Shown piece after piece: positions 1 through 7,952 of a DNA stretch of 13,376 nt. The first letter of the stretch is position 1. Each line of letters starts with the position of its first letter. The notes beneath the pieces are model-generated. The model ran no database searches. It had not been told where the DNA came from and saw nothing but the letters and a program-made list of their open reading frames with translations. This stretch comes from an uncultured Rikenellaceae bacterium (GTDB taxonomy: Bacteria; Bacteroidota; Bacteroidia; Bacteroidales; Rikenellaceae), in contig CASDWR010000243.1 of the NCBI GenBank assembly GCA_949284665.1, positions 1 through 13,376 on the forward strand, in the 5' to 3' direction. The position numbers and the translations under genes are program-made.

Positions 1-270
1 CCTCTTTTATATCTCATCGGCAGTCCGATCCGGGATTTTCCCATATCTCCTCTCCGATGAAAAAGGAGAGAAAAGGACGAAATGGCTCCGCATCGCAAAT
101 CAGACCGACGGCAACATATATCCCCCAACAGGGAAAAACCTGATGCGAGGAGATTCTGCGACGGCACAAAGAGACCGGTTGTCAAAGTTGCGCGGGAATA
201 CCATTCGGACTCGAATATCTTTGTTTCGGACTATTTTATTCCCGGCACTTCCAATCGTTCGGATTTTTGC
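1..270. other. Left-edge stretch without a convincing gene
   Basis: Frames are open on both strands here, but none has a recognisable domain, signal peptide or good start context. The rightward frame that continues into the exported-protein gene is open from an ATG at 143. Its first 70 or so residues look like arbitrary translation, and a -7 promoter-like box lies inside it. Two small inverted repeats are visible: ATCGG/CCGAT at 16-29 and CTCTCC/GGAGAG at 50-70. Neither has a T-run marking it as a terminator on the + strand. The end of an upstream gene may lie just outside the window. Confidence 0.4.
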
Positions 271-278
271 TATTTTTG
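271..278 (+). promoter_or_regulatory. Possible Bacteroidetes -7 box (TATTTTTG)
   Basis: TATTTTTG matches the Bacteroidetes -7 consensus TAnnTTTG. No clear TTTG -33 element lies 19-21 bases upstream, so this is a weak call. If it is real, transcription starts near 285. That would exclude the ATG at 143 as start of the following gene and favour the TTG at 356. Confidence 0.3.
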
Positions 279-355
279 CGCATTGCATTCCGTATGTTTC
301 TTCGGGAAAGATCCCGGGGCCACAGGACGGCACAACATCGAATTACCCGACCATT

Positions 356-1069
356 TTGAAAAGAGGCAAAATTTTACCAATCGTTCTGCTGCTATTGACC
401 GCAGGACTTTGTTACGGACAGCACGACGGCCAGAAACACAAACGCAGCAGACTCTCCTATTCAGGATTCTCCGGAGGCATGATGATCCATTCGGGATATC
501 TTTTCGGGGGTACGTCCGCGCCGCACACCCCTGCCGGCCAAGCCTTCCCTGCACAACGGATGCAAGGTTTTCCTACAGGCATCGGAGGCGCCATCCGATT
601 CCATTTCGGTCCTCATCTGCGGATCGGATCGGAAGGTTACAACTCCACATTGAAATACGGGCCTTACGACAGTTATACTCAAATTGGTTGGGGAGGCGTA
701 TTGGCCGATTGGTATTGGGACAAGGGACTCGTTTCTCCTTTTGTCGGGATAACATTCGGCGGTGGAGGGGTCAAAAATACGACATTCACTGCCCCGACCG
801 AGGATGATTTCGTCACGGAAGCGGTATCGTTCCGCAAGTACGGTTTTGCAACGGCCGTTCCTTTCATCGGGTTGGAACTTGCCGTAACCCAGAAAATGCT
901 TCTGACCTTTAAAGCCGATTACATGCTTTGCCTGTCAAGGCGCAAGCCCGATTTTGTCTCGGGGCCACGCCTCTATATAGGGTTTACATTCAGCCGTCCT
1001 TCGGAATCGGAACGTTCTGGACGGATGCTCCGGGACAGAAATACCCCTGTACGGAATGTACGACGATAA
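356..1069 (+). CDS. Exported, probably outer-membrane beta-barrel-like protein of unknown function
   Basis: The protein is about 237 residues from the TTG chosen here. It begins with a clear signal peptide: MKRGK, then a hydrophobic core ILPIVLLLLTAG, then LCYG with likely cleavage before Gln. The residue before that Cys is Leu, which is poor for a lipobox, so signal peptidase I is likelier than lipoprotein processing. The mature part is rich in Gly and aromatic residues and has alternating hydrophobic strands (for example GWGGVLADWYW and VSPFVGITFGGGGV), ending in a strand-like LYIGFTF followed by a charged Arg-rich tail. This fits a small outer-membrane barrel of the kind common in Bacteroidetes, but I recognise no named family. 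The same frame is open back to an ATG at 143. I reject that longer form because it would bury the signal peptide about 70 residues inside the protein and place a -7-like box within the coding region. No good Shine-Dalgarno supports either start. The gene converges on the M16 peptidase genes. Confidence 0.6.
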   Translation: MKRGKILPIVLLLLTAGLCYGQHDGQKHKRSRLSYSGFSGGMMIHSGYLFGGTSAPHTPAGQAFPAQRMQGFPTGIGGAIRFHFGPHLRIGSEGYNSTLKYGPYDSYTQIGWGGVLADWYWDKGLVSPFVGITFGGGGVKNTTFTAPTEDDFVTEAVSFRKYGFATAVPFIGLELAVTQKMLLTFKADYMLCLSRRKPDFVSGPRLYIGFTFSRPSESERSGRMLRDRNTPVRNVRR

Positions 1070-1073
1070 GAAA

Positions 1074-1094
1074 GGATATCGGATATCGGATATC
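1074..1094. repeat. Three perfect tandem GGATATC units
   Basis: Starting four bases after the stop codon of the exported-protein gene, the heptamer GGATATC occurs three times head to tail. A degenerate fourth unit, GGAAATA, follows. Each unit contains the palindrome GATATC. The repeat is non-coding on both strands, between two convergent genes. It may be a simple slipped-strand microsatellite. Confidence 0.75.
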
Positions 1095-1136
1095 GGAAAT
1101 ATACACAGTCGCCAACGCTCCATATCAGGCCGCCAT

Positions 1137-1163
1137 GGGCATTAAACAATTTTTTTAATGCCC
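1137..1163. terminator. Intergenic hairpin between convergent genes, possible bidirectional terminator
   Basis: GGGCATTAA at 1137-1145 pairs perfectly with TTAATGCCC at 1155-1163. One further A-T pair is possible, around a short AT-rich loop. Its position between two converging genes suits a shared transcription terminator. No proper T-run follows the stem on either strand, so intrinsic termination is uncertain. Confidence 0.4.
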
Positions 1164-1222
1164 CCGTTAAAAAATCCGATGACCAAACGGAACAGGAGCA
1201 GGATCTTTGAACCGACAGGATC

Positions 1223-2548
1223 TCACAACCCGAGCCCGGCATGGTCTGACCATTGGGGGAAAGGATCGACGGCACCGACCGTTACAACGGTGAATCCGGT
1301 CGGGTCGAGATAACGCCGGGCCAATTCGTTTATCCGCTCGGGAGTGATCTCGCGCACCTGTCTGACAAACCGTTCCACATAATCGTTGTTTTCACCGTTC
1401 TGAATATTTTCGATGACCACATCGGCGATTCCGAACGGGCCATCCAGAATTCGCAACACCTCCCCGACCATGATATTCGCAGCAAGCGCCAACTCTTCGG
1501 CCGATACGACTTCATGGCGCAATCGCTCCATTTCTGCAAAAATCTGCCTTACGGCATCTTCGGTAACATCACTTCCTACCTCCGTAGCAACAGCCATATA
1601 TCCTGCCCGATCGAGATTCACCATGGCAGAATAGACTCCATACGTGTATCCGTGCTCCTCGCGCAGATTGCGGACCAAACGAGAACCGAAGTACCCGCCA
1701 AGCAGAGTCGACACCACTTGCATGCCGACAAAATCAGGATGCGTACGCGGGAACAGCAGTTTCCCGATTCGCACGGCAGACTGTACTGCCCCGTCAAATG
1801 CCACGAAACGATAACGCCGACTGCATACGGGCGGGAAATCCCGTTCCGGCCGAGTTTTCGACAATGGCAATTTCCCAACCAGTTCGGCGATCCCCCGGTC
1901 ACGGTCGGGCGAAAGATCTCCGCTGACAACGACGAAACAGTTCCCGGCACGATAAAAAAGCTCGTGGAAAGCACGGAGGTCTGCAGGGGTCAAGGCATCG
2001 TAACACGATTCGTCGGAAGAGACACCATAAGGATGGGCCTCCCCGAACAATGCTCCAACAAAAAACTGACGCGCCAAAAAATCGACACGATTACGGTTGA
2101 TCGCAAGATTCTGTTTGCTTTTGGCACAATAGATTCGGACCTCATTGTCGGGGAAAGAGGGATGCAACAACACCTCTTCGGCAATAGCCAGTGTCGGGGC
2201 AAAAAATTTGGTCAGACAACAAAAGGTCACCACCGCATAATCACGATCAAGACTTACGTCGAAATAAGAACCATAAAAATCAAGCCTTTCCGCAATTTCC
2301 TGGGCCGAAAGGCGGAGGCTTCCTTCACCAAGCGTATTGAGCGTTGCGGAAGCGCTGAAAGGTTTGGTTTGCCATGAGGTTCCGGCATGAAACACGAAAC
2401 TCACACGCAACACTTCCCTGCCCGGACAATCGATCGAATGAATCGCCACCCCGTTGGATGCCCGCGTTTCCCACACATGTGGTAACGTAACCCGATCCGG
2501 AATGGTTACCGACGGTTGCCTGTCTTTATCGATTCTATCACTTTTCAT
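1223..2548 (-). CDS. M16 family peptidase-like protein, non-catalytic partner subunit
   Basis: The protein is 441 residues, the size of one M16B (insulinase/processing-peptidase-like) subunit. The fold signature is present. The N-terminal part has the usual LRVSFVFHAGTSWQTKPFSA region, but at the place where catalytic members carry HxxEH it reads ATLNTLGEG, with no zinc ligands. The C-terminal half has the conserved LGGYFGSRLVRNLREE followed by HGYTYGVYS (about residues 283-307), which includes the Arg (296) and Tyr (303) expected of substrate-binding partner subunits. In M16B heterodimers of this type one subunit holds zinc and the other supplies this Arg/Tyr region. No signal peptide is visible, so it is probably cytoplasmic. 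The ATG lies inside the end of the upstream catalytic gene (11-base overlap), implying translational coupling and a 1:1 complex. The substrate is unknown. Confidence 0.88.
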   Translation of the reverse strand: MKSDRIDKDRQPSVTIPDRVTLPHVWETRASNGVAIHSIDCPGREVLRVSFVFHAGTSWQTKPFSASATLNTLGEGSLRLSAQEIAERLDFYGSYFDVSLDRDYAVVTFCCLTKFFAPTLAIAEEVLLHPSFPDNEVRIYCAKSKQNLAINRNRVDFLARQFFVGALFGEAHPYGVSSDESCYDALTPADLRAFHELFYRAGNCFVVVSGDLSPDRDRGIAELVGKLPLSKTRPERDFPPVCSRRYRFVAFDGAVQSAVRIGKLLFPRTHPDFVGMQVVSTLLGGYFGSRLVRNLREEHGYTYGVYSAMVNLDRAGYMAVATEVGSDVTEDAVRQIFAEMERLRHEVVSAEELALAANIMVGEVLRILDGPFGIADVVIENIQNGENNDYVERFVRQVREITPERINELARRYLDPTGFTVVTVGAVDPFPQWSDHAGLGL

Positions 2549-3782
2549 CCTTACCGTAAATAATCAATGTGGAAGCATGGTCCCGTGTCAACAACCCCCG
2601 AGTCGTTTCACAAATCTCCTCCGGCACGATCGAACGATACAGTTTCACCTCACCGTTGAGCAATTCCATATCACCCAACAAGGCATAATAGCCGAGATTC
2701 ATCGCCTTGTTCATCACGTTGAGCTCACCGAACAAAATCCCAGCTTCAAACTTGTTCTGCACCTTCTCCATCTCGTATTTGTCGACCGGTTCGTTCTTCA
2801 AGCATTCCAACTCGTTCCAAAGAGCCGCTTCACCGCGATCCACCGACACTCCGGGCAATAATTGCCCGGTCACTACGAACAGCCCTCTGTCCATATCTCC
2901 CGTAACATATGCATTGACAGCCGAAAAGAGTCCGGTCTCCCTCACCAACTTGCGATACAGCCTGGCCGAACTGCCCCCAGCCAACAAATCCGTGATCAGA
3001 TCGCAGAGATAATACTCCCTGCTGCGACGATCTCCCATTACGAATGCAATTGTAATTTGCGTGGCGGGCACATCTCGCCAAACCTCTTTTCGACGAGCAC
3101 CCTGTTGTTCCGGTTCCTCGGGAACCACATCAACGGGCCGGGCTTCAGAGTGCAACCCGCCAAACCAATGTTCCGCCAAATGGAAAACCGCTTCCGGATC
3201 CAAATCGCCGGCTACCGAAAGAATCGCATTGGATGGTCTGTAATAACGCCCATAAAAACCCTTTACATCAGCCAACGATGCATCTCGAATATGATCCGGT
3301 GTCAAACCGATCGTGGGCCAACGATACGGGTGAACCCGGTATGCCATCTCTCGCAACAACAACCATTGATCGCCGTACGGTTGATTCAGATAACGTTGGT
3401 TGTACTCTTCGATCACCACCTGTTTTTCGGCCGCAAGCCCTGCTTCAGAAATATTCAACCCCGTCATACGATCGGATTCGAGCCAAAAGGCAGTCTCCAC
3501 ATTCTCCTTCGGGAGCGTGATATAATAATCCGTATAATCGTTGGTAGTAAAAGCATTGTTCTCGCCACACGCCTCCTGAACCGGCACATCGAAATTCGGA
3601 ATACACCGGGTCCCGCGGAACATGAGATGCTCGAAAAGATGAGCAAAGCCGGTCCGTAACGGGTTTTCATTCCGTGATCCCACCCTGTACAACAAATTCA
3701 CGGCAACCATGGAAGTATAGGGGTCCCTGTGTGCCAGGACCTCCAATCCATTGGACAAAATATACCGTTCGTAATCAATCAT
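2538..3782 (-). CDS. M16 family zinc metallopeptidase, catalytic subunit
   Basis: The protein is 414 residues from the ATG at 3782. It opens with the family-typical YERYILSNGLEVLAHRDP, then VAVNLLYRVGSRNE. The inverted zinc motif HLFEH follows, with His48, Glu51 and His52. The distal Glu ligand lies in QVVIEEYNQR (Glu126 most likely, 74 residues after the second His). The C-terminal half contains LLAGGSSARLYRKLVRETG, matching the second M16 domain. An in-frame TTG five codons upstream (3797) could also start it. I prefer the ATG because it forms a classic ATGA overlap with the small reading frame before it and gives the normal family N-terminus. There is no signal peptide, so it probably acts in the cytoplasm on oligopeptides or small unfolded substrates together with the overlapping non-catalytic subunit downstream. 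Confidence 0.9.
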   Translation of the reverse strand: MIDYERYILSNGLEVLAHRDPYTSMVAVNLLYRVGSRNENPLRTGFAHLFEHLMFRGTRCIPNFDVPVQEACGENNAFTTNDYTDYYITLPKENVETAFWLESDRMTGLNISEAGLAAEKQVVIEEYNQRYLNQPYGDQWLLLREMAYRVHPYRWPTIGLTPDHIRDASLADVKGFYGRYYRPSNAILSVAGDLDPEAVFHLAEHWFGGLHSEARPVDVVPEEPEQQGARRKEVWRDVPATQITIAFVMGDRRSREYYLCDLITDLLAGGSSARLYRKLVRETGLFSAVNAYVTGDMDRGLFVVTGQLLPGVSVDRGEAALWNELECLKNEPVDKYEMEKVQNKFEAGILFGELNVMNKAMNLGYYALLGDMELLNGEVKLYRSIVPEEICETTRGLLTRDHASTLIIYGKDEK

Positions 3783-4153
3783 TCCGTCTCTATGCAATAA
3801 GGCATTCCTGCCGACCCACCGTGAACCGAGCCGAAATCTTCCGTCTTCCCCTCAGGACGAACATTCACCCGACCCTCTCCAAACGGATTCAAAAAAAGAC
3901 TCCGCTTCCAACCCTCGTCATAACCCTCTTCGACAATCGTGCACGGCACAAAAATAACGTTTCCCCGACGAAACTCCAAAAGATCGCCCCAAAGGACCGG
4001 CTCGACTCCCCGCCCATCCGGTTAGCTCTTTCTCGACGTCCGGCAAAACGAACTTCCATATTTCCGGATATCCTCCCTCAACCTCAGGAGAGCCCGAAAC
4101 ACACCTCGCCCCCTCTTGACCGTGCGCGGTCACGGCAGACAGTTTTTTTTCAT
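3779..4153 (-). pseudogene. Frameshifted small gene of unknown function upstream of the M16 pair
   Basis: On the minus strand a good start (GGAGAG, then TG, then ATG at 4153) is followed by a run of eight A. The frame then stops at TGA 4132-4130. If one more A were present, the reading would pass into a coding-like frame that gives KLSAVTAHGQEGARC, then PEIWKFVLPDVEKEL. Near 4008-4005 (a G-rich GCGGGGAG) the coding signal moves to another frame, which reads VEPVLWGDLLEF, then VPCTIVEEGYDEGW and onward to a TGA at 3779. That TGA shares an ATGA with the start of the catalytic M16 gene. The two shifts cancel, so the whole interval is exactly 125 codons. Both coding segments show the G-rich first codon position of real genes. 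I recognise no domain. It may be a decayed gene, a phase-variable gene, or an intact gene with two homopolymer sequencing errors. A shorter independent gene starting at TTG 3979 is also possible. Confidence 0.45.
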
Positions 4154-4254
4154 CACTCTCCTAACAGTTTCATAATGTTATCGATAGCACAAAGAAGAAA
4201 ACAGAGAACAGAAAAAAGTGGACGACGAGGTTTTTAAATTAAATATATTTACTC

Positions 4255-4262
4255 TATCTTTG
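4255..4262 (+). promoter_or_regulatory. nifJ promoter -7 box (TATCTTTG)
   Basis: TATCTTTG fits the Bacteroidetes -7 consensus TAnnTTTG exactly and is followed by GCAAAGG. At the expected -33 distance only a T-rich GTTTTT (4230-4235) is found rather than TTTG, so the upstream element is weak. Transcription would start near 4269, giving an A-rich leader of about 67 bases before nifJ that contains no obvious Shine-Dalgarno. The surrounding AT-rich stretch contrasts with the coding regions. Confidence 0.6.
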
Positions 4263-4278
4263 CAAAGGTAAATGCGTC

Positions 4279-4298
4279 ACTGTTAATATATTAACAGT
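4279..4298. promoter_or_regulatory. Perfect 20-bp palindrome in the nifJ leader, Rex-like operator
   Basis: The sequence ACTGTTAATA followed by its exact reverse complement TATTAACAGT forms a gap-free 20-bp palindrome about 10 bases past the predicted transcription start. Its core TGTTAA-TATA-TTAACA matches the form TTGTTAA-n4-TTAACAA reported for the redox repressor Rex, differing only at the outermost T/A (C and G here). Rex senses NADH/NAD+ and is known in other phyla to control fermentation and pyruvate-ferredoxin genes. Binding here would block transcription of nifJ. A further TAACAG half-site lies at 4307-4312. The palindrome is directly visible; assignment to Rex is inference, and another dimeric regulator could bind it. 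Confidence 0.6.
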
Positions 4299-4335
4299 TA
4301 TACAACTAACAGCAACTTAACCAATAACAAAAAAT

Positions 4336-7300
4336 ATGGGACAGAAAAAATTCATTACTTGCGACGGTAACTACGCTGCGGCACATATCGCCTACATGTT
4401 CAGCGAAGTTGCGGCAATTTATCCGATCACACCCTCGTCGACCATGGCGGAACTGGTAGACGAGTGGGCCGCAGGCGGGAGGAAGAACATTTTTGGAGAG
4501 ACGGTGAAAGTGGTCGAGATGCAGTCGGAGGCGGGCGCAGCCGGCGCACTCCACGGTTCTTTGCAGGCCGGTGCACTCAGTACGACCTTTACGGCCTCTC
4601 AAGGACTGCTGCTGATGATTCCCAACATGTACAAGATTGCGGGAGAGTTGCTTCCGGGTGTATTCCATGTATCGGCCCGTGCATTGGCCGCGCAATCGCT
4701 CTCGATTTTCGGCGACCATCAGGATGTAATGGCAACCCGTCAAACAGGTTTTGCCATGCTTGCCACCAGCAGCGTACAGGAAGTGATGGACCTGGCCGGT
4801 GTGGCTCACATCGTAGCCCTGAAGTCACGTGTTCCGTTTTTGCATTTCTTCGACGGTTTCCGCACCTCGCATGAGATTCAGAAAATCGAATTGATGGACG
4901 AAGAGGCGCTTTCCGCACTGTTCGATCGCAAAGCATTGGCTGAATTCCGTGCCCGTGCACTGAACCCGTCGCATCCTGTGACGCGAGGAACGGCACAAAA
5001 TCCCGACATCTACTTCCAAACACGCGAAGCAGCCAACCGTTTCTACGAAGCCGTACCCGATATGGTCAACGAGACCATGCAACAGATCAACAAAATCACG
5101 GGTCGCGAATACAAACCTTTCACATATTACGGCGACCCCGAAGCGGAAAACATCGTCGTTGCGATGGGTTCGGTAACCGAAACAATCAAGGAGACGGTCG
5201 ATTACTTGCGGAAACAGGGCGAAAAAGTAGGTGTAATTACCGTACACCTGTATCGTCCGTTCTCGGCCAAGTATCTGCTGAACGTCATGCCGAAATCGGT
5301 GAAAAAGATTTGCGTGCTCGACCGCACGAAAGAGCCGGGAGCCGCAGGCGAACCTCTCTATCTGGATGTACGCGACGTATTCTTCGGCAAGGAGAACGCT
5401 CCTGAAATCATCGGCGGACGCTATGGTCTCTCCTCGAAAGACACCACTCCGGCACAGATTCTGGCCGTATTCGCCAATCTGAAAAACAAGGAATCGAAAG
5501 ATCATTTCACCGTCGGAATCGTAGACGACGTAACATTTACCTCGCTGCCGGTCGGTGAAGAGATCTCCCTGGCCAAGGAGGGCACGTTCGAAGCGTTGTT
5601 CTTCGGATTGGGAGCTGACGGAACCGTGGGGGCTAACAAGAACTCGATCAAGATCATCGGAGGATCGACCGACAAATATTGCCAGGCCTATTTCTCCTAT
5701 GACTCGAAAAAATCGGGGGGTTATACCTCTTCGCATCTGCGTTTCGGAGACAAACCCATCACTTCGCCCTATCTGGTAACCACACCCGACTTCGTAGCCT
5801 GCCACGTACCTTCGTACGTAGACAAATACGACGTATTGAAAGGATTGAAGAAGGGTGGTTCCTTCCTGCTCAACAGCGTACATGACGCCGAAACCACCAA
5901 GGCATCGCTGCCGAACCACATGAAGCTTTACCTGGCCAAGAACAACATCAACTTCTATATCATCAACGCCACCAAGATCGCGGCCGAACTGGGCTTGGGC
6001 AGTCGCACGAACACCATCATGCAGTCTGCCTTCTTCAAGATTGCGAATGTCATCCCGTTCGACAAGGCCGTCGACGAAATGAAGAAAGCGATCTACAAAA
6101 CCTATGGCAAGAAGGGTGAAGATATCGTGAACATGAACTATGCTGCCGTTGACAAGGGAGGAGCAGAAGTTCAGAAGGTGGAAGTTCCTGCCGAATGGGC
6201 GAATATCGTTCCGAAAGAGGTGGTCAAGGATGAATCCGGTGTGCCAGCTTTCGTACGCAACATTGTTGAGCCGATCAATGCCCTCAAGGGAGACCTGCTT
6301 CCGGTCAGTGCATTCAAGGGTCGTGAAGACGGCACTTGGGACAACGGTACGGCAGCATATGAAAAACGCGGTATTGCAGTCAACGTGCCCGAATGGCAGA
6401 TCGACAACTGTATCCAATGTAACCAGTGTGCCTACATCTGTCCTCATGCAGCCATCCGTCCTTTCCTGATGACCGAAGAGGAAGCAGCGGCCGCACCTGC
6501 CGGAGCAGTCGGCAAACAGGGTCTGGGTGCGACGAAAGAGTACAAGTTCCGGATTCAGGTGTCGCCGCTCGACTGTACGGGTTGCGGCAACTGTGTCGAT
6601 GTCTGCCCGGCTCCGAGCAAGGCTTTGGTAATGAAACCGCTCGAAAGCCAACTCTCGCAGGAGACAAACTGGGAATACATGCACAACAAAGTCGGATACA
6701 AGGATACGGTAATCGACAAGGCCAAGACTGTCAAAGGTACGCAATTCGCACAACCGCTGTTCGAATTCTCGGGTGCTTGTGCCGGTTGCGGCGAAACGCC
6801 TTATATCAAAACCATCACACAGCTCTTCGGAGACAAGATGATGGTTGCCAACGCCACGGGTTGTACCTCGATTTACAGCGGTTCGGCACCTTCGACGCCT
6901 TATTGCACCAACAGCAAGGGCGAAGGTCCGGCATGGGCCAACTCACTCTTCGAAGACAATGCCGAATTCGGTTTGGGCATGCACCTGGGTGTCGAGAAAC
7001 TGCGGGACAAGATCGAAGAGAAGATGAAGTTCGCCATTGCTGAATGCTCGTGCTGCTCGGAAGAGTTGAAAGGTGTGATGAACGAATGGATCGAAAACCG
7101 CAAGAGCAGCGACAAGAGCGCCGAAGTAACGGCTCGTCTGCTCCCGTTGCTGGAGGCATGCGGTTGCGACACCTGCAAGGAGATTCTTGCGATGAAAGAC
7201 TTCCTGGTCAAAAAATCGCAATGGATCATCGGCGGAGACGGTTGGGGTTATGACATCGGTTTCGGTGGAGTGGATCATGTACTCGCTTCCGGGGAGGACG

Positions 7301-7881
7301 TGAACATTCTGATCGTCGATACGGAGGTATACTCCAATACGGGAGGCCAGTCATCGAAGGCTACCCCCGTAGGGGCCGTTGCGAAATTTGCATCAGCTGG
7401 TAAACGTATCCGCAAAAAAGATATCGGAGCCATTGCAATGACCTACGGATATGTATATGTAGCACAGGTATCGATCGGAGCCAACCAGAACCAGTTGCTG
7501 CAGGTATTGCGCGAAGCCGAGGCCTACCACGGACCGTCGTTGGTAATCGCCTATGCACCGTGTATCAACCACGGTATCAAAGGTGGCATGACACGTACTC
7601 CGAGCGTTGGCAAGGAGGCTGTCGAATGCGGTTACTGGCATCTGTGGCGTTACAATCCGGAGTTGGAAGCCAAGGGTGAGAATCCTTTCAAACTCGATTC
7701 GAAAGAACCCGACTGGAGCAAATTCCAGGCCTTCATCAACAAGGAAGTTCGCTACACTTCTTTGACAAAAGCATTCCCCACCGAGGCGGCCGAATTGTTC
7801 AAAGCAGCTGAGGAGAATGCCAAATGGCGCTACAACAACTACGTACGTCTATCTCAGATGGATTACAAGAAAGAGCAATAA
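4336..7881 (+). CDS. nifJ: Pyruvate:ferredoxin (flavodoxin) oxidoreductase, single-chain
   Basis: The protein is 1181 residues, normal for the one-chain homodimeric enzyme. It oxidises pyruvate and CoA to acetyl-CoA and CO2 in the cytoplasm and passes electrons to ferredoxin or flavodoxin. The N-terminal domain has the YPITPSS motif and the catalytic Glu region EMQSEAGAAGA (Glu65). The ferredoxin-like domain carries two complete [4Fe-4S] sites, Cys692/695/698/702 (CIQCNQCAYICP) and Cys747/750/753/757 (CTGCGNCVDVCP). The proximal cluster ligands are Cys815, Cys818, Cys843 and Cys1076, placed as in the Desulfovibrio enzyme. The thiamine diphosphate site is GDGWGYDIGFGG near 967, with the later DTEVYSNTGGQ. 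No key residue is missing. It lacks the extra C-terminal domain that gives oxygen tolerance to the Desulfovibrio africanus enzyme, consistent with a strict anaerobe. It is transcribed divergently from the M16 group and ends at a strong terminator. Initiation relies on an A-rich leader rather than a Shine-Dalgarno. Confidence 0.98.
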   Translation: MGQKKFITCDGNYAAAHIAYMFSEVAAIYPITPSSTMAELVDEWAAGGRKNIFGETVKVVEMQSEAGAAGALHGSLQAGALSTTFTASQGLLLMIPNMYKIAGELLPGVFHVSARALAAQSLSIFGDHQDVMATRQTGFAMLATSSVQEVMDLAGVAHIVALKSRVPFLHFFDGFRTSHEIQKIELMDEEALSALFDRKALAEFRARALNPSHPVTRGTAQNPDIYFQTREAANRFYEAVPDMVNETMQQINKITGREYKPFTYYGDPEAENIVVAMGSVTETIKETVDYLRKQGEKVGVITVHLYRPFSAKYLLNVMPKSVKKICVLDRTKEPGAAGEPLYLDVRDVFFGKENAPEIIGGRYGLSSKDTTPAQILAVFANLKNKESKDHFTVGIVDDVTFTSLPVGEEISLAKEGTFEALFFGLGADGTVGANKNSIKIIGGSTDKYCQAYFSYDSKKSGGYTSSHLRFGDKPITSPYLVTTPDFVACHVPSYVDKYDVLKGLKKGGSFLLNSVHDAETTKASLPNHMKLYLAKNNINFYIINATKIAAELGLGSRTNTIMQSAFFKIANVIPFDKAVDEMKKAIYKTYGKKGEDIVNMNYAAVDKGGAEVQKVEVPAEWANIVPKEVVKDESGVPAFVRNIVEPINALKGDLLPVSAFKGREDGTWDNGTAAYEKRGIAVNVPEWQIDNCIQCNQCAYICPHAAIRPFLMTEEEAAAAPAGAVGKQGLGATKEYKFRIQVSPLDCTGCGNCVDVCPAPSKALVMKPLESQLSQETNWEYMHNKVGYKDTVIDKAKTVKGTQFAQPLFEFSGACAGCGETPYIKTITQLFGDKMMVANATGCTSIYSGSAPSTPYCTNSKGEGPAWANSLFEDNAEFGLGMHLGVEKLRDKIEEKMKFAIAECSCCSEELKGVMNEWIENRKSSDKSAEVTARLLPLLEACGCDTCKEILAMKDFLVKKSQWIIGGDGWGYDIGFGGVDHVLASGEDVNILIVDTEVYSNTGGQSSKATPVGAVAKFASAGKRIRKKDIGAIAMTYGYVYVAQVSIGANQNQLLQVLREAEAYHGPSLVIAYAPCINHGIKGGMTRTPSVGKEAVECGYWHLWRYNPELEAKGENPFKLDSKEPDWSKFQAFINKEVRYTSLTKAFPTEAAELFKAAEENAKWRYNNYVRLSQMDYKKEQ

Positions 7882-7914
7882 TCTCTCTCCCAGGAGAAAG
7901 GTTATTTCTCAGCG

Positions 7915-7952
7915 AAAGAGATGCTCCGAATTCTTCGGAGCATCTCTTTTTT
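7915..7952 (+). terminator. Strong intrinsic terminator of nifJ
   Basis: AGAGATGCTCCGAA at 7917-7930 pairs perfectly with TTCGGAGCATCTCT at 7934-7947 around a three-base loop. Flanking A/T pairs extend the stem, and a run of six T closes the element at 7952. It lies 33 bases after the nifJ stop codon and should separate nifJ from the Hdr-like operon. Confidence 0.93.

Noticed and set aside
3674..4237. 187-codon + strand frame across the M16 promoter side
   Set aside because: Low-complexity Pro/Arg/Lys-rich translation running opposite better coding signal and through the divergent regulatory region.
4825..6753. 642-codon open frame antisense to nifJ
   Set aside because: It lies entirely opposite a highly conserved gene, has no domain, and its composition is what the complement of nifJ codon use would produce.
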